Positions 10,200 through 21,128 of a stretch of DNA of 64,000 nucleotides are shown in pieces. Both the position numbers and the translations under genes were made by a program. Source of the DNA: Rutidosis leptorrhynchoides (taxonomy: Eukaryota > Streptophyta > Magnoliopsida > Asterales > Asteraceae); contig NC_092339.1 of the NCBI RefSeq assembly GCF_046630445.1, positions 51,521,501-51,585,500 on the forward strand, in the 5' to 3' direction. Positions within the stretch are counted from its first letter, which is position 1. Every line of letters starts with the position of its first letter. The notes beneath the pieces were generated by a model that did not search any database, was not told the DNA's origin, and saw only the letters and a list, made by a program, of their open reading frames with translations.

Positions 10200-12177
10200 G
10201 ACTTTTTTTCTTAAACATCATGGTAATGGTAATAATGGTAAATCTTGTTTACTTCAGGTGATTTATTAATTTTAAAACCCTTGTTAATATGAATTAGGAA
10301 ATTTTGAACCTTTATGTATGGAAATAGACACTATAAACCCCTTGGCATAGTAATACGGAGTAGTAATTACGTTGTATATTTTATATTTTATTTATTTTTA
10401 CATTCTAAATGGTTTGTGTTTAATGGGAAATGAGTGACATATATGTAGATTATAGATTATAGAAGTAGGTATCATAAAAAACTAGCTCATGAAAACAACA
10501 TATATCTAGTAGATAAAACATATATTATACAAAGTCATTAGAATTTTAGTTATATGCATAACAAGGTGTAACAGTAACGTTATGTGATTTTATATTGTAC
10601 ATAAAAAGTTATTTTTTATTATTATTTGTAGGTAAATAGCTTACATATTCCAAGTTTTATACAAATGTTAATTGGTCAACGACATAAACATATCTTCTTA
10701 CAAAACACAAATCAAAAAATCAGACCTAATTATATTGTATCATTTTTATTTTTTGGAATGGCTATATTGTGTCATTTTATTTTTATTTTCTTATTATATT
10801 CTATTTTATTTATAATTTATAATTCTATTTATAAGATTCGAAGTGTTATAGAAATATATAACGGATCATGCCATGATGGCATAGCTAATCACCCCACAAC
10901 ACCAACCTTGAATCTTGATTATGAACATAAAATTTAGTTGAACGTCACAAAATCTGTCGAATATATCAGTAGAAATTCAAATCAAAACTTGAGTTTGATA
11001 TGAGATTTATTAAATTGAATATACCATGAAAAATTACGAATTACCAAGTTTTCTCCTCTTTCACAATTATCTCAGAAATTAAATTATTGGTGTAAATGAG
11101 CAACTCCTTACTTTATTACGTATTGGTTAGCGGATACAATACTACGATGTCATAATTCATCTTTAATGGCGTATTTTAACATAGGCATATTTTGAATATA
11201 GGCGAATAGTTGAGGGGGCAAATCTAGGCTTTACCGTTAATGAAGTTACCTTGAGATCCAAAAAGAACATGCTTATTGAGTTCCTAATTGACTAGTCAAC
11301 ATCAAGAGAAGTGGAGAACCATATACAAAGTTAATCGTTAAGCCCATATATTTGACCATATACTTCCTTACATCTTACAAAGCGTGAAGATTAGATCTGA
11401 CATGTCACTGCCTCCTTATTCCTCGCTTCTACTTAATGACGTGTTATTTCACTAATTAATCTTGATTAATAGTAAATAATCAGACATGATTACACGTGTC
11501 CTGTACATTTACCCTTGGAAAAAAAAAACCCCTTTGAATCAGTTTTAGGGTTCCGCAAAATCACATATGATACACCAAAATATCAACACCCATTCAATCT
11601 ATACTCTGTATGTATCAGCTTGAAGATCTACAGTCTTATGTGTGCTTTTACGGATACGATTACATTTAAGTATATACGTTCTTCATGAATCAATGATCGA
11701 TTAAAACAGATTTCAATATGATTGTATAAAGGTATGTCAATTAGAAACACACATGGTTAGTGAAACATAAAGTTGGTCAAAATGTCAAATGATTAGGAAG
11801 CGTAAATATGTTAATAAATAAAAACACAAAACCTCGTGAATTATATTTTTGCTGTGGTAAGATAATTATTAATCATGTTTGATGTTTGATGCTTTAATTG
11901 TTTGCAGATAAATGGGCAGAAGACGTTAGAACCTCAACGTGATATGGCCCGCACTACAGATGCCTGTTTGACCCCGTTATTCTTTTTAATTTTAAATTCT
12001 TTTTTCGGTTCATGATATTTAAATCACAAAGGTTGCAACCTTTTGAGGAGACCCTTCAAACCCAATTTTGCAAGATAATGTTTAGTAGAATTTTGCAGGA
12101 TAATGTTTACATTTCTTGCAATTTAGTATTTTGTCCATGTGAGAACTGATAAGCAAAGATTATATAAATCACTAACC
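10200..12177. other. Long intergenic region, no gene supported
   Basis: AT-rich sequence that includes the promoter of the minus-strand cytochrome b561 gene (from about 10200 upward). It contains a TACGGAGTA word near 10354 and an ACACGTGTC G-box/ABRE-like palindrome near 11492. Both are short and could be chance. No coding frame here has family features. Confidence 0.5.
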
Positions 12178-12346
12178 TAAGAAACTTTTTCTGCCAGCCC
12201 CGAGTTAGTTGCATATTTGACCACAAGTTGACTGCAGAAACACCAAGTTCCTTAGCGACCTCGACACACCCGTTTGCATAAGTCCCAGTGACTTCATTTG
12301 TCCTTTCGGAAAGTTTCGTAGCCTTTTCCCCATATAACGATCTATC
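12178..12346 (-). pseudogene. One-exon relic of CPRD49-type GDSL esterase/lipase
   Basis: The minus-strand frame reads DRSLYGEKATKLSERTNEVTG, then YANGCVEVAKELGV and VNLWSNMQLTRGWQKKFL. This is the conserved middle of plant SGNH esterases of the isoamyl-acetate-hydrolysing/CPRD49 type (pattern ERTNE..G.YA..C.EVA.ELG....NLW..MQ..GWQKKFL). It is followed by TTAG|GTTAGTG, which fits the exon-end donor in that gene family. The exons that should carry the catalytic GDS and the DGLH block are not found nearby on this strand, so this is a gene fragment, perhaps carried by a transposon or left by a partial duplication. The frame is open across the exon. Confidence 0.65.
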
Positions 12347-13229
12347 AGCCACAACATAGCCTTTAAGATTCTTAATAATAATTACAAAACAATAGGTGGC
12401 ATTTTCAACCCATTTATATATAAGTGGGTGGGTCAATTCCAGTTATGCTATCTCTAACAGTGTGTTAGACCTTTAATAAGGAAATGGCTCAATTAGAAAC
12501 ACACATGGTTGTAGTTCAAGCCGATGATGCATTTACAGATTCAACTTCATATGATTTGTTAGTTTTATTCCGATTTGGATCAACAGTTATGTCAATATCT
12601 CAAACTCCGATGATGAAAACGCATATCGGTATGTTTCGTCTTCTAGGTATTCAATTTATCTTTACAAATTTTATCTTGAATATTCTACTGGGTGATGTTT
12701 CGTTAATGACCATGTTTCTCTAGGTTCTATAAACGAATATCTTCATCAGGTAGGTATGTATATTATCTTATTGCTAATCCATCCTATTAGTTTAAGTTTT
12801 GTTACGGTATTTTTAGTTAAGGGTTTGAATGTTTGATCATGTATTACACATCTTTTTGGTTCGATGGGTATTAGTCTGATTTTGTGGATCCTAGGAATTA
12901 ACTTAGTTTTGTTATCTAAGTTTGATTTGTTTTAGTCTATGTTGTTGCTGACAGATCCAATAAGATGGAGAAAGATGTTATGATCCATTAGGGATGTTGG
13001 TGAGAATTAGTGTGTCATTGTCATTACCCAATTTGGCAGAACTAAGAAGTTTGGGAGTAAGTTGACAGTCCCTACTATGTACAAATTTAAACCTTTTTCA
13101 TTTAAGCTACTCTCTTTCATAACAAAGTATATAATACTCCGTAATAAATATGTCCCACATAAGTTGTAACCACCTCCTTAACAGAGCATCTATAATTATA
13201 TACAAGAGCCTATTCCAAATGGTGTTCTC
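12347..13229. other. Intergenic, possible exon-like scraps only
   Basis: Holds a 79-codon plus-strand frame (12484-12723) with a possible donor CG|GTATGT near 12630 and another near 12748 (CAG|GTAGG). No family is recognised. Its first bases (CAATTAGAAACACACATGGTT) also occur near 11736, so part of it is a short duplicated segment. A TACTCCGTA word lies near 13136. I do not call a gene. Confidence 0.35.
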
Positions 13230-13674
13230 AATGTGGTTTCACTTGCAAACTAGCAGTTGGCTCCAAATGAAATAAACGTGGTCTGGCTATCAGTTAGATT
13301 GGTACTGTTGTGGTCAATATGGAAGTGGAGGAACAACATTATTCATGAACCGCAAGATCGTCGGAATGCAATTCTAAAATAGGACATCCTTGCGAACACG
13401 AGAATATTATTTAATCTGTGGCTATCGAAGCGAGGCAATAAAATTGAAGCTGATCCGGAAAAATGGCGTCTAAATCTAAGAGATTCGTTGGTGGTCAAGA
13501 TATAAGCAATTTCTTAGGAGCTGTTTGTGATAATTTTGGTTAAAAGTTGTTTGTTAAAGGCTTTGTATCACTTCGTCTTTTATGCTCACCGCTGGTGTGC
13601 TTCTGTAACATGGTTGGGCTTTTTTGGCCTCTCTCGATAATATTTAGCTTTTCAAAAAAAAAAAAAAAAAAAAA
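13230..13674 (+). mobile_element. 5'-truncated LINE (L1-type) 3' end with poly(A)
   Basis: The frame around 13310-13505 reads LWSIWKWRNNIIHE, then ILFNLWLSKRGNKI, then KWRLNLRDSLVVKI and a stop. This is the C-terminal end of plant LINE ORF2 (after the zf-RVT region, with the W.IWK.RN motif). One in-frame TAG at about 13378 shows decay. A short 3'UTR with the TTTTTGGCCTCTCTCGATAA-type tail follows, ending in 21 A (13654-13674). 5' truncation is typical of LINE insertion. The left boundary is uncertain and I could not find a target-site duplication. Confidence 0.7.
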
Positions 13675-14980
13675 TTAGTATGAACAACCGCATCGATAAT
13701 TTTAATCCTGATTTTGCGGTTGTATTTATAAAATTCCAAAGTTCAGATCTGAAAATGGGATTATTATAGTTTAAAATGCGAATGTGATCAGATGGCAGAC
13801 GATAATTTATTTAGAATTAATTCCAAAATAATTATCAAAGGTTTCCATCAAAAGCATCTAAAAATACTCAATCCAGAATTTTATAGATAATTTCCAGTGG
13901 CCTACTTGGTGGTTCTTAATCTACCATCTTCTAGATTATTTGTTGTAGATAATTTCTTTAGCACATCCATGTTATTAGTGTTTATCGTTTATTTATTTTT
14001 TCTTTCGCTTATTGATGCATTATTCAGGAACCGATTACTGGATTTTGGTTTCGTTAGGATCCTATGCTTCATCAAACGATTATTGAGGTATTCTATATAA
14101 TTTTCGTTTATTGCATTATCGTTTATTGAAGACATAAAATTATGCTTTTGGATTTAAATTACATGTTTACAGTTCGAAGTTACTAACTACACCATACAAT
14201 TTATAAATTGTGTTTATGTTTTGATAACCACATTTGTTCTTTTCATGTGGTACAATGCTTCAAAGTCTATAAACAAGTAAGCTTGCACACTTTTGACTAC
14301 ATTAGTAGATTGTGAGTTTGTTTTTTATTTTTATTTTTTTTTATAATTTTTTTTTGAGATTGGACTGACTGGTATGTTTATTTCAACGACTTACCCAAGT
14401 TATCAGCTATGTTGTCGTGTTTATACTATGCATTTTAGGAGTAACTGTTTTCTTAAAGTCTCTTGGTTTGTTAGAATTGAATACTTAGTAATCTTTATTA
14501 CCATCAACCTTATCAATTGCTTAATAAGTTACAGATTTGGCATATTGGTCAACATACTATTTTCCTTTATGTCATTCAATCCAGTTCCATAGTACTTTCA
14601 ATCTTTCCTTTAATCAGGTACTCCGTATATGACTCCACCAATTGAAAGTCCAGCAATGGAGACTCAAAACAAACCGGTTGACTCCCATAATCATCATCAA
14701 TATTATTTACATGAAGAGAGTCAGTTACTTCCCATCCATGGCATGATCTTGAGATAGGTATGTTATCTAATCAGTCTATCGCTATATAAGTACAATTTGT
14801 TAACAATGTAATGATATACATATACGCGTCTGACTTTGGTACTTATGTAATGCACACTTATGGATCGACTTTGGTAGTTATGTAAATCAGTTCATCATGT
14901 TCCATGGTGACCACTCAAGGACTGGCATCTTTGAATACCCAAAATGAAAGATATACAAAGTTATGTTATTACAACAAGCG
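13675..14980. other. Intergenic, no gene supported
   Basis: AT-rich sequence with short open frames lacking any family motif. A TACTCCGTA word lies near 14619. A T-rich tract lies at 14321-14355. I see no promoter, RNA gene or element boundary that can be defended. Confidence 0.5.
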
Positions 14981-15210
14981 TAGAGTTGGCAATGGGCGTA
15001 AAAAAACCCGTGACCCGCGGGTACCCGTGCCCGTGACAGGCGGGTATTAATGAAAAAATGTACCCGCAGGCATGAGTCGGGTAAAATTTTGTACCCGTTG
15101 GCGGGTCGCGGGTATTTCATACCCGTCGCAGTAAAACCCGACCTGTGAATCCGTGATGCCCGTTTTAGCTGCCCGCGGATATGCCCGTTTTAGCTGCCCG
15201 TTTACCCGCA
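14981..15210. mobile_element. Partial hAT-like non-autonomous element, ACCCG-rich
   Basis: Begins TAGAGTTGGCAATGGGCG, a form of the terminal sequence common in plant hAT elements. It continues into about 200 bp packed with ACCCG/CGGGT words in both orientations (CCCGCGGGTACCCG and TGCCCGTTTTAGCTGCCCG, the latter repeated). The matching right terminal repeat (GCCAACTCTA) is not seen. The fragment stops where the Helitron-like sequence begins. Confidence 0.5.
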
Positions 15211-15216
15211 TACATA

Positions 15217-16065
15217 TATACTTAACTATATATTATAAAGAAGGAATTGGCTAAAACTACTCATATATTTTCCTATCTACTCATAATGAAATGCTTCTAC
15301 AGATTGTACCAGATCACACCAACAACTCTTAAATATTTAGCTACAATAATGCTGGTATATTCTCCTATGTCTTAAGCTTGCTACAGTTCTCCATTGTAAT
15401 ATGTATTTACATCCATCATATAATTCTTTGATCATATATTAATAATATTTTGTTTGCCTGAGGTGATGTGTATTTACAATGCGTCCAAGTTCATATTATT
15501 TGTTACGGCCATACATGTGTATTCCAGGTTATTACTAATGTATATCATTGCTTTTCATATCAAATTGCTAAATATGATGCAAATTGATTTGATAAACTAG
15601 AATTTTGCTTATTATATGTGTGTGCTTTTAGATGCTTGCGATTTTGACCTTAGTATTAAAATGCTCATTTCATTACAAGTGTTTCAGCTACGTATATAGA
15701 CAAAGTTCAACTTGAATTACAACTATACAATCTAAGAGACGTTTAATAATCGGTGTGGTTTGTTTCAGGTCAGGTAAATGAAGTGCACCAAAAGGTTTCA
15801 TCTTCAAAAGTTGAACTAAAAATAGAGATTACTATTGTCAACAAGTAGAAGCAACATGTCTTAATCTACATGTACGACTAGCGATATGACTTCATATATC
15901 TATGTGATTTGTGTAAATAAAAAAAACTAAATCAAATTATGTTTATTTCATATAAAAGAATAGTTTTCATACCCTCTTTATCATACTGTCAATTGATATA
16001 ACATGTACGTTTCCAGTTTGTTTGATTAAGAGTCGCCGTGCAACGCACGGGCTCTAAAAGGCTAG
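15217..16065 (+). mobile_element. Non-autonomous Helitron, about 0.85 kb
   Basis: The 3' end is diagnostic: CCGTGC-AAC-GCACGG forms a perfect 6-bp hairpin at 16036-16050. It is followed about 11 bases later by CTAG at 16062-16065 and then T, as required for insertion between A and T. The left end near 15217-15240 has the ACTATATATTATAAAG sequence that many plant Helitrons carry right after their 5' TC; the TC itself is not clear, so the left boundary is approximate. There is no Rep/helicase frame inside, so it depended on an autonomous partner. Confidence 0.7.
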
Positions 16066-16277
16066 TTATGTAACAAATCCTAACTTCACAATAATAATAT
16101 ATCATCTAGAAGATTTCTTCAAACCATGTAAAGACACTTAAAAAAAATAATAAATCGGATATTTTCAACTTTTAGTTTAAATCATATAATAAACATAGAT
16201 CCGATCACAAATTTATTTATATATAAGCGATTCTAAATTCTTATTTAACACTGGTTGTTAGTTGTTACGATTTAAAC

Positions 16278-16318
<41 letters not shown>

Positions 16319-16828
16319 CTTTTACCAATTACCATTGATATAGCAACTAGTACCTCATACAACATTACTTGTACTTTGCATCTAAAACCCTAAGAAAGCG
16401 GCCATCCCTTTTATGTAACGTAATAATAGCCTTTACTAGAATTATTTTAACACACAATTACTCTACATAAAACAAATTTAAACAATCACTACAAATATGC
16501 AAGCAACATTTACAACTACTTTTATTTTTTGAGCAAACATGTAACAACTTTTCTTTTTTGAGCAAAGCAATAAGCATATACAATTACATTGTTTTGGTGT
16601 TTACTGCATCATGGGTTGTATACTCTTCATCATGTTTGTCTAGATGGTACAACTATGCAAGCAAACATGCAGAACAGTTCCATTTGATGCAGAGCAGTTA
16701 ACTTCTAGACAAGTTTTACTACACATGTCCTTGTACTCCTCTTTGAGTACAACCATGAAAGCAGCATGTACAACTACATCAGCAATCTAGGATTCTGGAC
16801 AACTTCATTCAATACTGATGATTAACTT
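16066..16828. other. Intergenic, left flank of the retroelement stack
   Basis: AT-rich with a 35-base T run (16282-16316) and two copies of a TTTTGAGCAAA word near 16528 and 16556. No gene seen. The last five bases (aactt, 16824-16828) would be the left target-site copy of copia E if its LTR starts at 16829. Confidence 0.45.
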
Positions 16829-17312
16829 TGTTAGTGCATATTTTTGTAATCCCTAGTTCCATGAACTTTAATGAATTATTCGATCATGTAGTAACCTGTA
16901 ATACTGTTAAACGTTGATTGTCGATTTGTTACTTTATATATTTGTAAACGTTTAAATGTAATGTGTAATGTTGTTCGACAGTCGGCCGACTGACATAGTC
17001 AGTCGACCAACTGTCAACCACAGTCGACCGACATATGATCTGGGATATTTAAGCCAAGTTAATCTCCACTAATTTGGCTAATCACTCTACACATTTTCAC
17101 ACACATACAAACAGTTCTATGTCCGGTCTCACTCAATCTTCATGTCCAAATACCACAGAATGTCAGTCTAGGCTTCGTGTTTATCAAGATCTAATCTTGG
17201 TTTGACTCGTACGAACCCGAAAACTCATAGATATTCGTTTAAGCTCGTTCTAGTGTTATTCTGCCTCTAGATCGTGTTAGGTTGATTCTAAGATCCTCTC
17301 CCAGCGTCTACA
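16829..17312 (+). repeat. 5' LTR of copia E
   Basis: Begins TGTTAGTGCATA and ends GCGTCTACA, three bases before the primer site. It contains four TCGACCGA-type motifs (16976-17031) just upstream of a TATA-like GATATTTAAG at 17043. The right end is firm from the primer site; the left end is inferred from TG and cannot be checked against the 3' LTR, which is outside the window. Confidence 0.6.
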
Positions 17313-17315
17313 AAG

Positions 17316-17327
17316 TGGTATCAGAGC
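17316..17327 (+). other. Primer-binding site of copia E
   Basis: TGGTATCAGAGC, complementary to the 3' end of initiator tRNA-Met, the usual primer of plant LTR elements. Confidence 0.9.
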
Positions 17328-17571
17328 TATGGCTTGCTGAATCAATTGTTTTAAACGAGTTCTTGTTATATTTTTGGGTCAAAAATTGGTTTTGGATTGA
17401 ATTTTGCATACTTTTATGTTAAACTTTTGGTCTTAATTGCTTTAGAGTGTTTACAGAAGTAATTCTAAGTTGTTTAAGGTGTTGATCAGTGGTTTTAGTT
17501 CGTAAATTGAGCTTGAAATCGTTTAGAAGTCAAAAACCTAATTTTTGGATTCTAGTTCTGAGAGAATTAAC

Positions 17572-17858
17572 AGTCGACCGACTTAGGTGTCAATCGACCG
17601 ATTTTAGTTTATTTCGAATGATTGTCATTAGTTCGACCGATTGTCATTAGTTCGACCGATTGTCTGAAAATCGACTGACTTTAGTACTAAATCGACCGAG
17701 TTAAACTCTAAACCGACCGATTGACGGAACATCGACTGATTGAGAAAAGTAATACCATTTGACTTAATTTAAACAGAACTTCGACCGATTAACCATTGAC
17801 AGTCGACCGACTGTAACTGTTCATCGACCGACTGTCACTCAATCGACCGACTTTGGAT
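17572..17858. repeat. TCGACCGA motif cluster in the gag leader of copia E
   Basis: About a dozen copies of (A/T)TCGACCGA(C/T) or one-base variants, spaced 15-40 bases, immediately upstream of the gag ATG at 17886. The palindromic form AGTCGACCGACT occurs here and in the other clusters. Confidence 0.85.
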
Positions 17859-17885
17859 CAGATTCAACCTTAATTAATTTTAACG

Positions 17886-20800
17886 ATGTCTAATCAGGCA
17901 ATGGCAATTACTTCCGGCGTTCAAAATATTTTACTATCTGATAGTGAATCAGGCAGTGACAATCGTGCTCCTAGACTTGATAATACAAATGATTACATTA
18001 GATGGAGGTCTAGGTTTATGAATTACATTAGAGGCCTTGATCCTAGAATGTGGGATTTGATACAACATGAATATAAAGAGCCTTTAGGTACTGATGGTAA
18101 TAGTAAAAAGTATGAAGATTATAGCGTGACCGAAAAAGAAACATATGCCTTAGAATGTAGATGTTATGCTCAATTGACTCAGGGTTTAGATGGTGATATT
18201 TATCATCAATATCAGATGCACTTAACATCATATTCTCTTTGGAATGCTATTAAGATAGGTGTAGAAGGAAATAAGGTGTATCGTGAAAAGAAAGCTAAAG
18301 TAATCAAAAGTGAATGGAAAAGGTTTGCTGCTCTAAGTCATGAAACGTTAGAGGAGACAATCATTCGTTATCGTCATCTTGTCTCTGAATTGGGTAACTT
18401 AGGTGTAGAAGTTACATAACAGAAAGCTATCAAACAATTAACAGATGGTATACCACACAAGTGGGATGCGTTTATTGAACAGGTAGAAGACAGAGCTTCG
18501 TCTGCTGGTGAATCACTTACCCTAGATAAATTCACATCAAAATTGATGGTAAAGGACTTGGATATGGAAACCAAGAAGAAACGCCTTGAGGGTCAACAGA
18601 GTCCTATAATTTACAAAGCTGGTACTTCTGGATTGAGTAATGTTCATGCTCCCTTACAAACAACATTTGTTTCTAGTGATAGTGCTGTAAATAGATCACA
18701 ACCTGCTCAAAATGTGATGTTTCAAACCCAAGTAAATAAGCCTATTAGCACAAATCAGTCCACTATTAGACATGAGCCAAAAACTGTAGTTCTCAACACT
18801 GAGAATTTAAGAACTAGGCCCCTTGCAGTTGTAGAGGAAGATATGGCTTTAGTTGCTTTGGTAGTTAATTCTTATAATGAAATGGTTGGTGGTCAAATTG
18901 GTAATGCTCATTTAGAAGCAGAAGATTATGAGCAGATTGGCGAGGATGAACTTGAAAAGATGGATATCCTCTGGGCTATGGGTAGTGTGATTAGACGAGC
19001 GAAGAAATTTCTGAAAAGGACAGGTCAACAGAGCTTAGGTGTTACTAGAGATACTAAGTTAGGCTTTGATATGTCAAAAGTGAGATGTTTTAATTGCAAT
19101 GAGTTAGGACACTTCAAAAGAACATGTACCAGGCCACAGAAAACTGGTTTTCACAATCCATTTCACAATCAGTATAATAAGACAAAGGTTAATGTGCCAG
19201 TTGAAACAACGAGCAGTGATACTACCAGAAATGATAAAGCAAAAGGCTTAATTGCAACATATTCAGACGAAGGTTGTGATTGGACAGTATTTGCTGATGA
19301 TGAAAATCATGCTAATGTGGTTAGAATGCCTAAGACCGAAGAAGAAACTGAAAGTGAGAAACAAGAGAGAGAGAAAGCTGGTTGTGTTGGTACTGCGAAT
19401 GAATGCATGTGTTACATCTGCAAGATGGAAGCAAGAATTGAGCGAACTTATGCAATGATCAGATATGTTAGAAGAGGTGTTCTTAACAAGAGAGTGTATG
19501 AGAAGTTCAAATACGCAATGCACAATGACGGCGATGTATGGAATGATTACAGTAGTTCGTCTTCATCAGATGGCGAAACTATTGTGATAGATGATGTCAA
19601 GACTTCAATTGAGTTGAGTAATTCTGACTGTTCCAGTTCTAGTTCAGAATCTGAACCTGAATCAGAGACTGAAGAAAAGGAATATGCGTTCATGGCAAAC
19701 ACATCAAGTGACTCTAAGGTACAAACTGAATTTCCTTTGGTATGTAACGATCGTGCTGATCATAAGTTGGAAATTGTTAAACTTGAATGCATAGTTTCTA
19801 AACTGAATGATATCCCCTTAGGATGTATTTTTTGTCCTGAAGTAAAACAGGAACTTAGGATTGTTAAAGCAGCTTATCTTGAGGTAAAAGACCTATATGA
19901 GACTAATTTAACTCAGTTTAACAATAAAAAGGAATTCAGGGAGACAATCAAAACTCTAGAAAATCAAGTTCATGATTTAAGAGCTACAATTTCAGGTGAC
20001 CAAAAGGCCATAATGATGTACTTAAATCAACTTGAATGTGCTAAGAAAGAAAAGGAAGAGTTTAAGATTAAGTATGAGTCAGAAAAGGCTAGAAATGATA
20101 CTTGGCAACGAATGTCATATGTCATTGACTATACTGTCTACAACAAGAATGATGGTAAAAAGGGTTTAGGTTATAAAGAGTGTCCTCCTCCTCTTAGGAA
20201 TGAGTACATTAATAAACCTTCTGATTCTTGCCTTAGTGAAATCCTAAGTGTTCAGCCTGTAGAGAATGAAAAATCAGACAGTACTAAGCCTGTTGTTGAA
20301 GGCTTAGTGGAGGACAGTAAATCTGACTCAGAGTATGAAAAAGTTTCTGAGATTGTTACACCAAAATCCAAACCTATCACTATCCTGAAAAATCCATTGA
20401 ATGTTGGTAAGGCTAGTGAAAGCAGAGGACCCACACCTAGAAAACAAGTAAACTCTAGGAACTCTAATGGAAAGAAAATATTTCAGACACCTGTTAAGTA
20501 TCAGCAGGGACTCAACCTAGATAAACAATATGTTCTTACACAAGCACCTGAAGAACTATTTAATAAGAGGAGCCATAATACTAACAATGTGCCTAAATAT
20601 GTACACCCTAACCATCGACCGGGTTTGAAACATCAAGTTAAGAAGCCTATGTCACCCAAGAAACAGTCTTTGCCCAATAAGAATCTGAGTTCAAAAGCAC
20701 CTACTCAAGGAACTCAAAACTGTAATAAATGTGGGAAAAAGGGTCATTGTGCTGTTAACTGTCAACAGGGTTGGAAAACACCAAACAGAAAATCTGACAC

Positions 20801-21128
20801 TGATACAAAAACTAAACTCTATGCTTCTAGTACCAGTTCCATAGGTACTTCAAGTTATAGTTCAAAAGGTTTTTATAGACCAAAGTCAAATTCTGTTGCT
20901 GATTCATCCACAAGTGTACAGTCAAGGGTGAACACAAATTTTCAAACGAATGACTATTATAAGAAATCTGTTGGTAAACGTACCGTTTGGAAACCTAAAA
21001 CAGAGACAAAGGTTGTTGACAAGTCCAAAGATCCATCAGGATCAAAGGGTCAATGGATGGATGTGCAAGTTATTGGTGTCGATGGGAAACCCACTGCCAT
21101 TCAGGCATGGGTGTCCATCTCAAACTAA
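17886..21128 (+). pseudogene. gag region of copia E
   Basis: Starts MSNQAMAITSGVQN and contains a UBN2-type gag core (DYIRWRSRFMNYI), two CCHC zinc knuckles (CFNCNELGHFKRTC near 19086 and CNKCGKKGHCAVNC near 20732), acidic Ser/Glu-rich blocks and a coiled-coil-like middle. It is long for a copia gag, as in Sireviruses. The region is broken. Confidence 0.85.

Noticed and set aside
10665-10937. 90-codon Ile/Phe-rich frame
   Set aside because: AT-rich composition alone explains it; no motif or promoter.
12484-12723. 79-codon plus-strand frame with possible donor sites
   Set aside because: No recognisable family; its start shares a short duplicated segment with 11736. Kept only as a note in the intergenic entry.
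17572-17858. CRISPR-like appearance of short spaced repeats
   Set aside because: Repeats are only 8-12 bases, drifted, irregularly spaced and in a plant retroelement leader.
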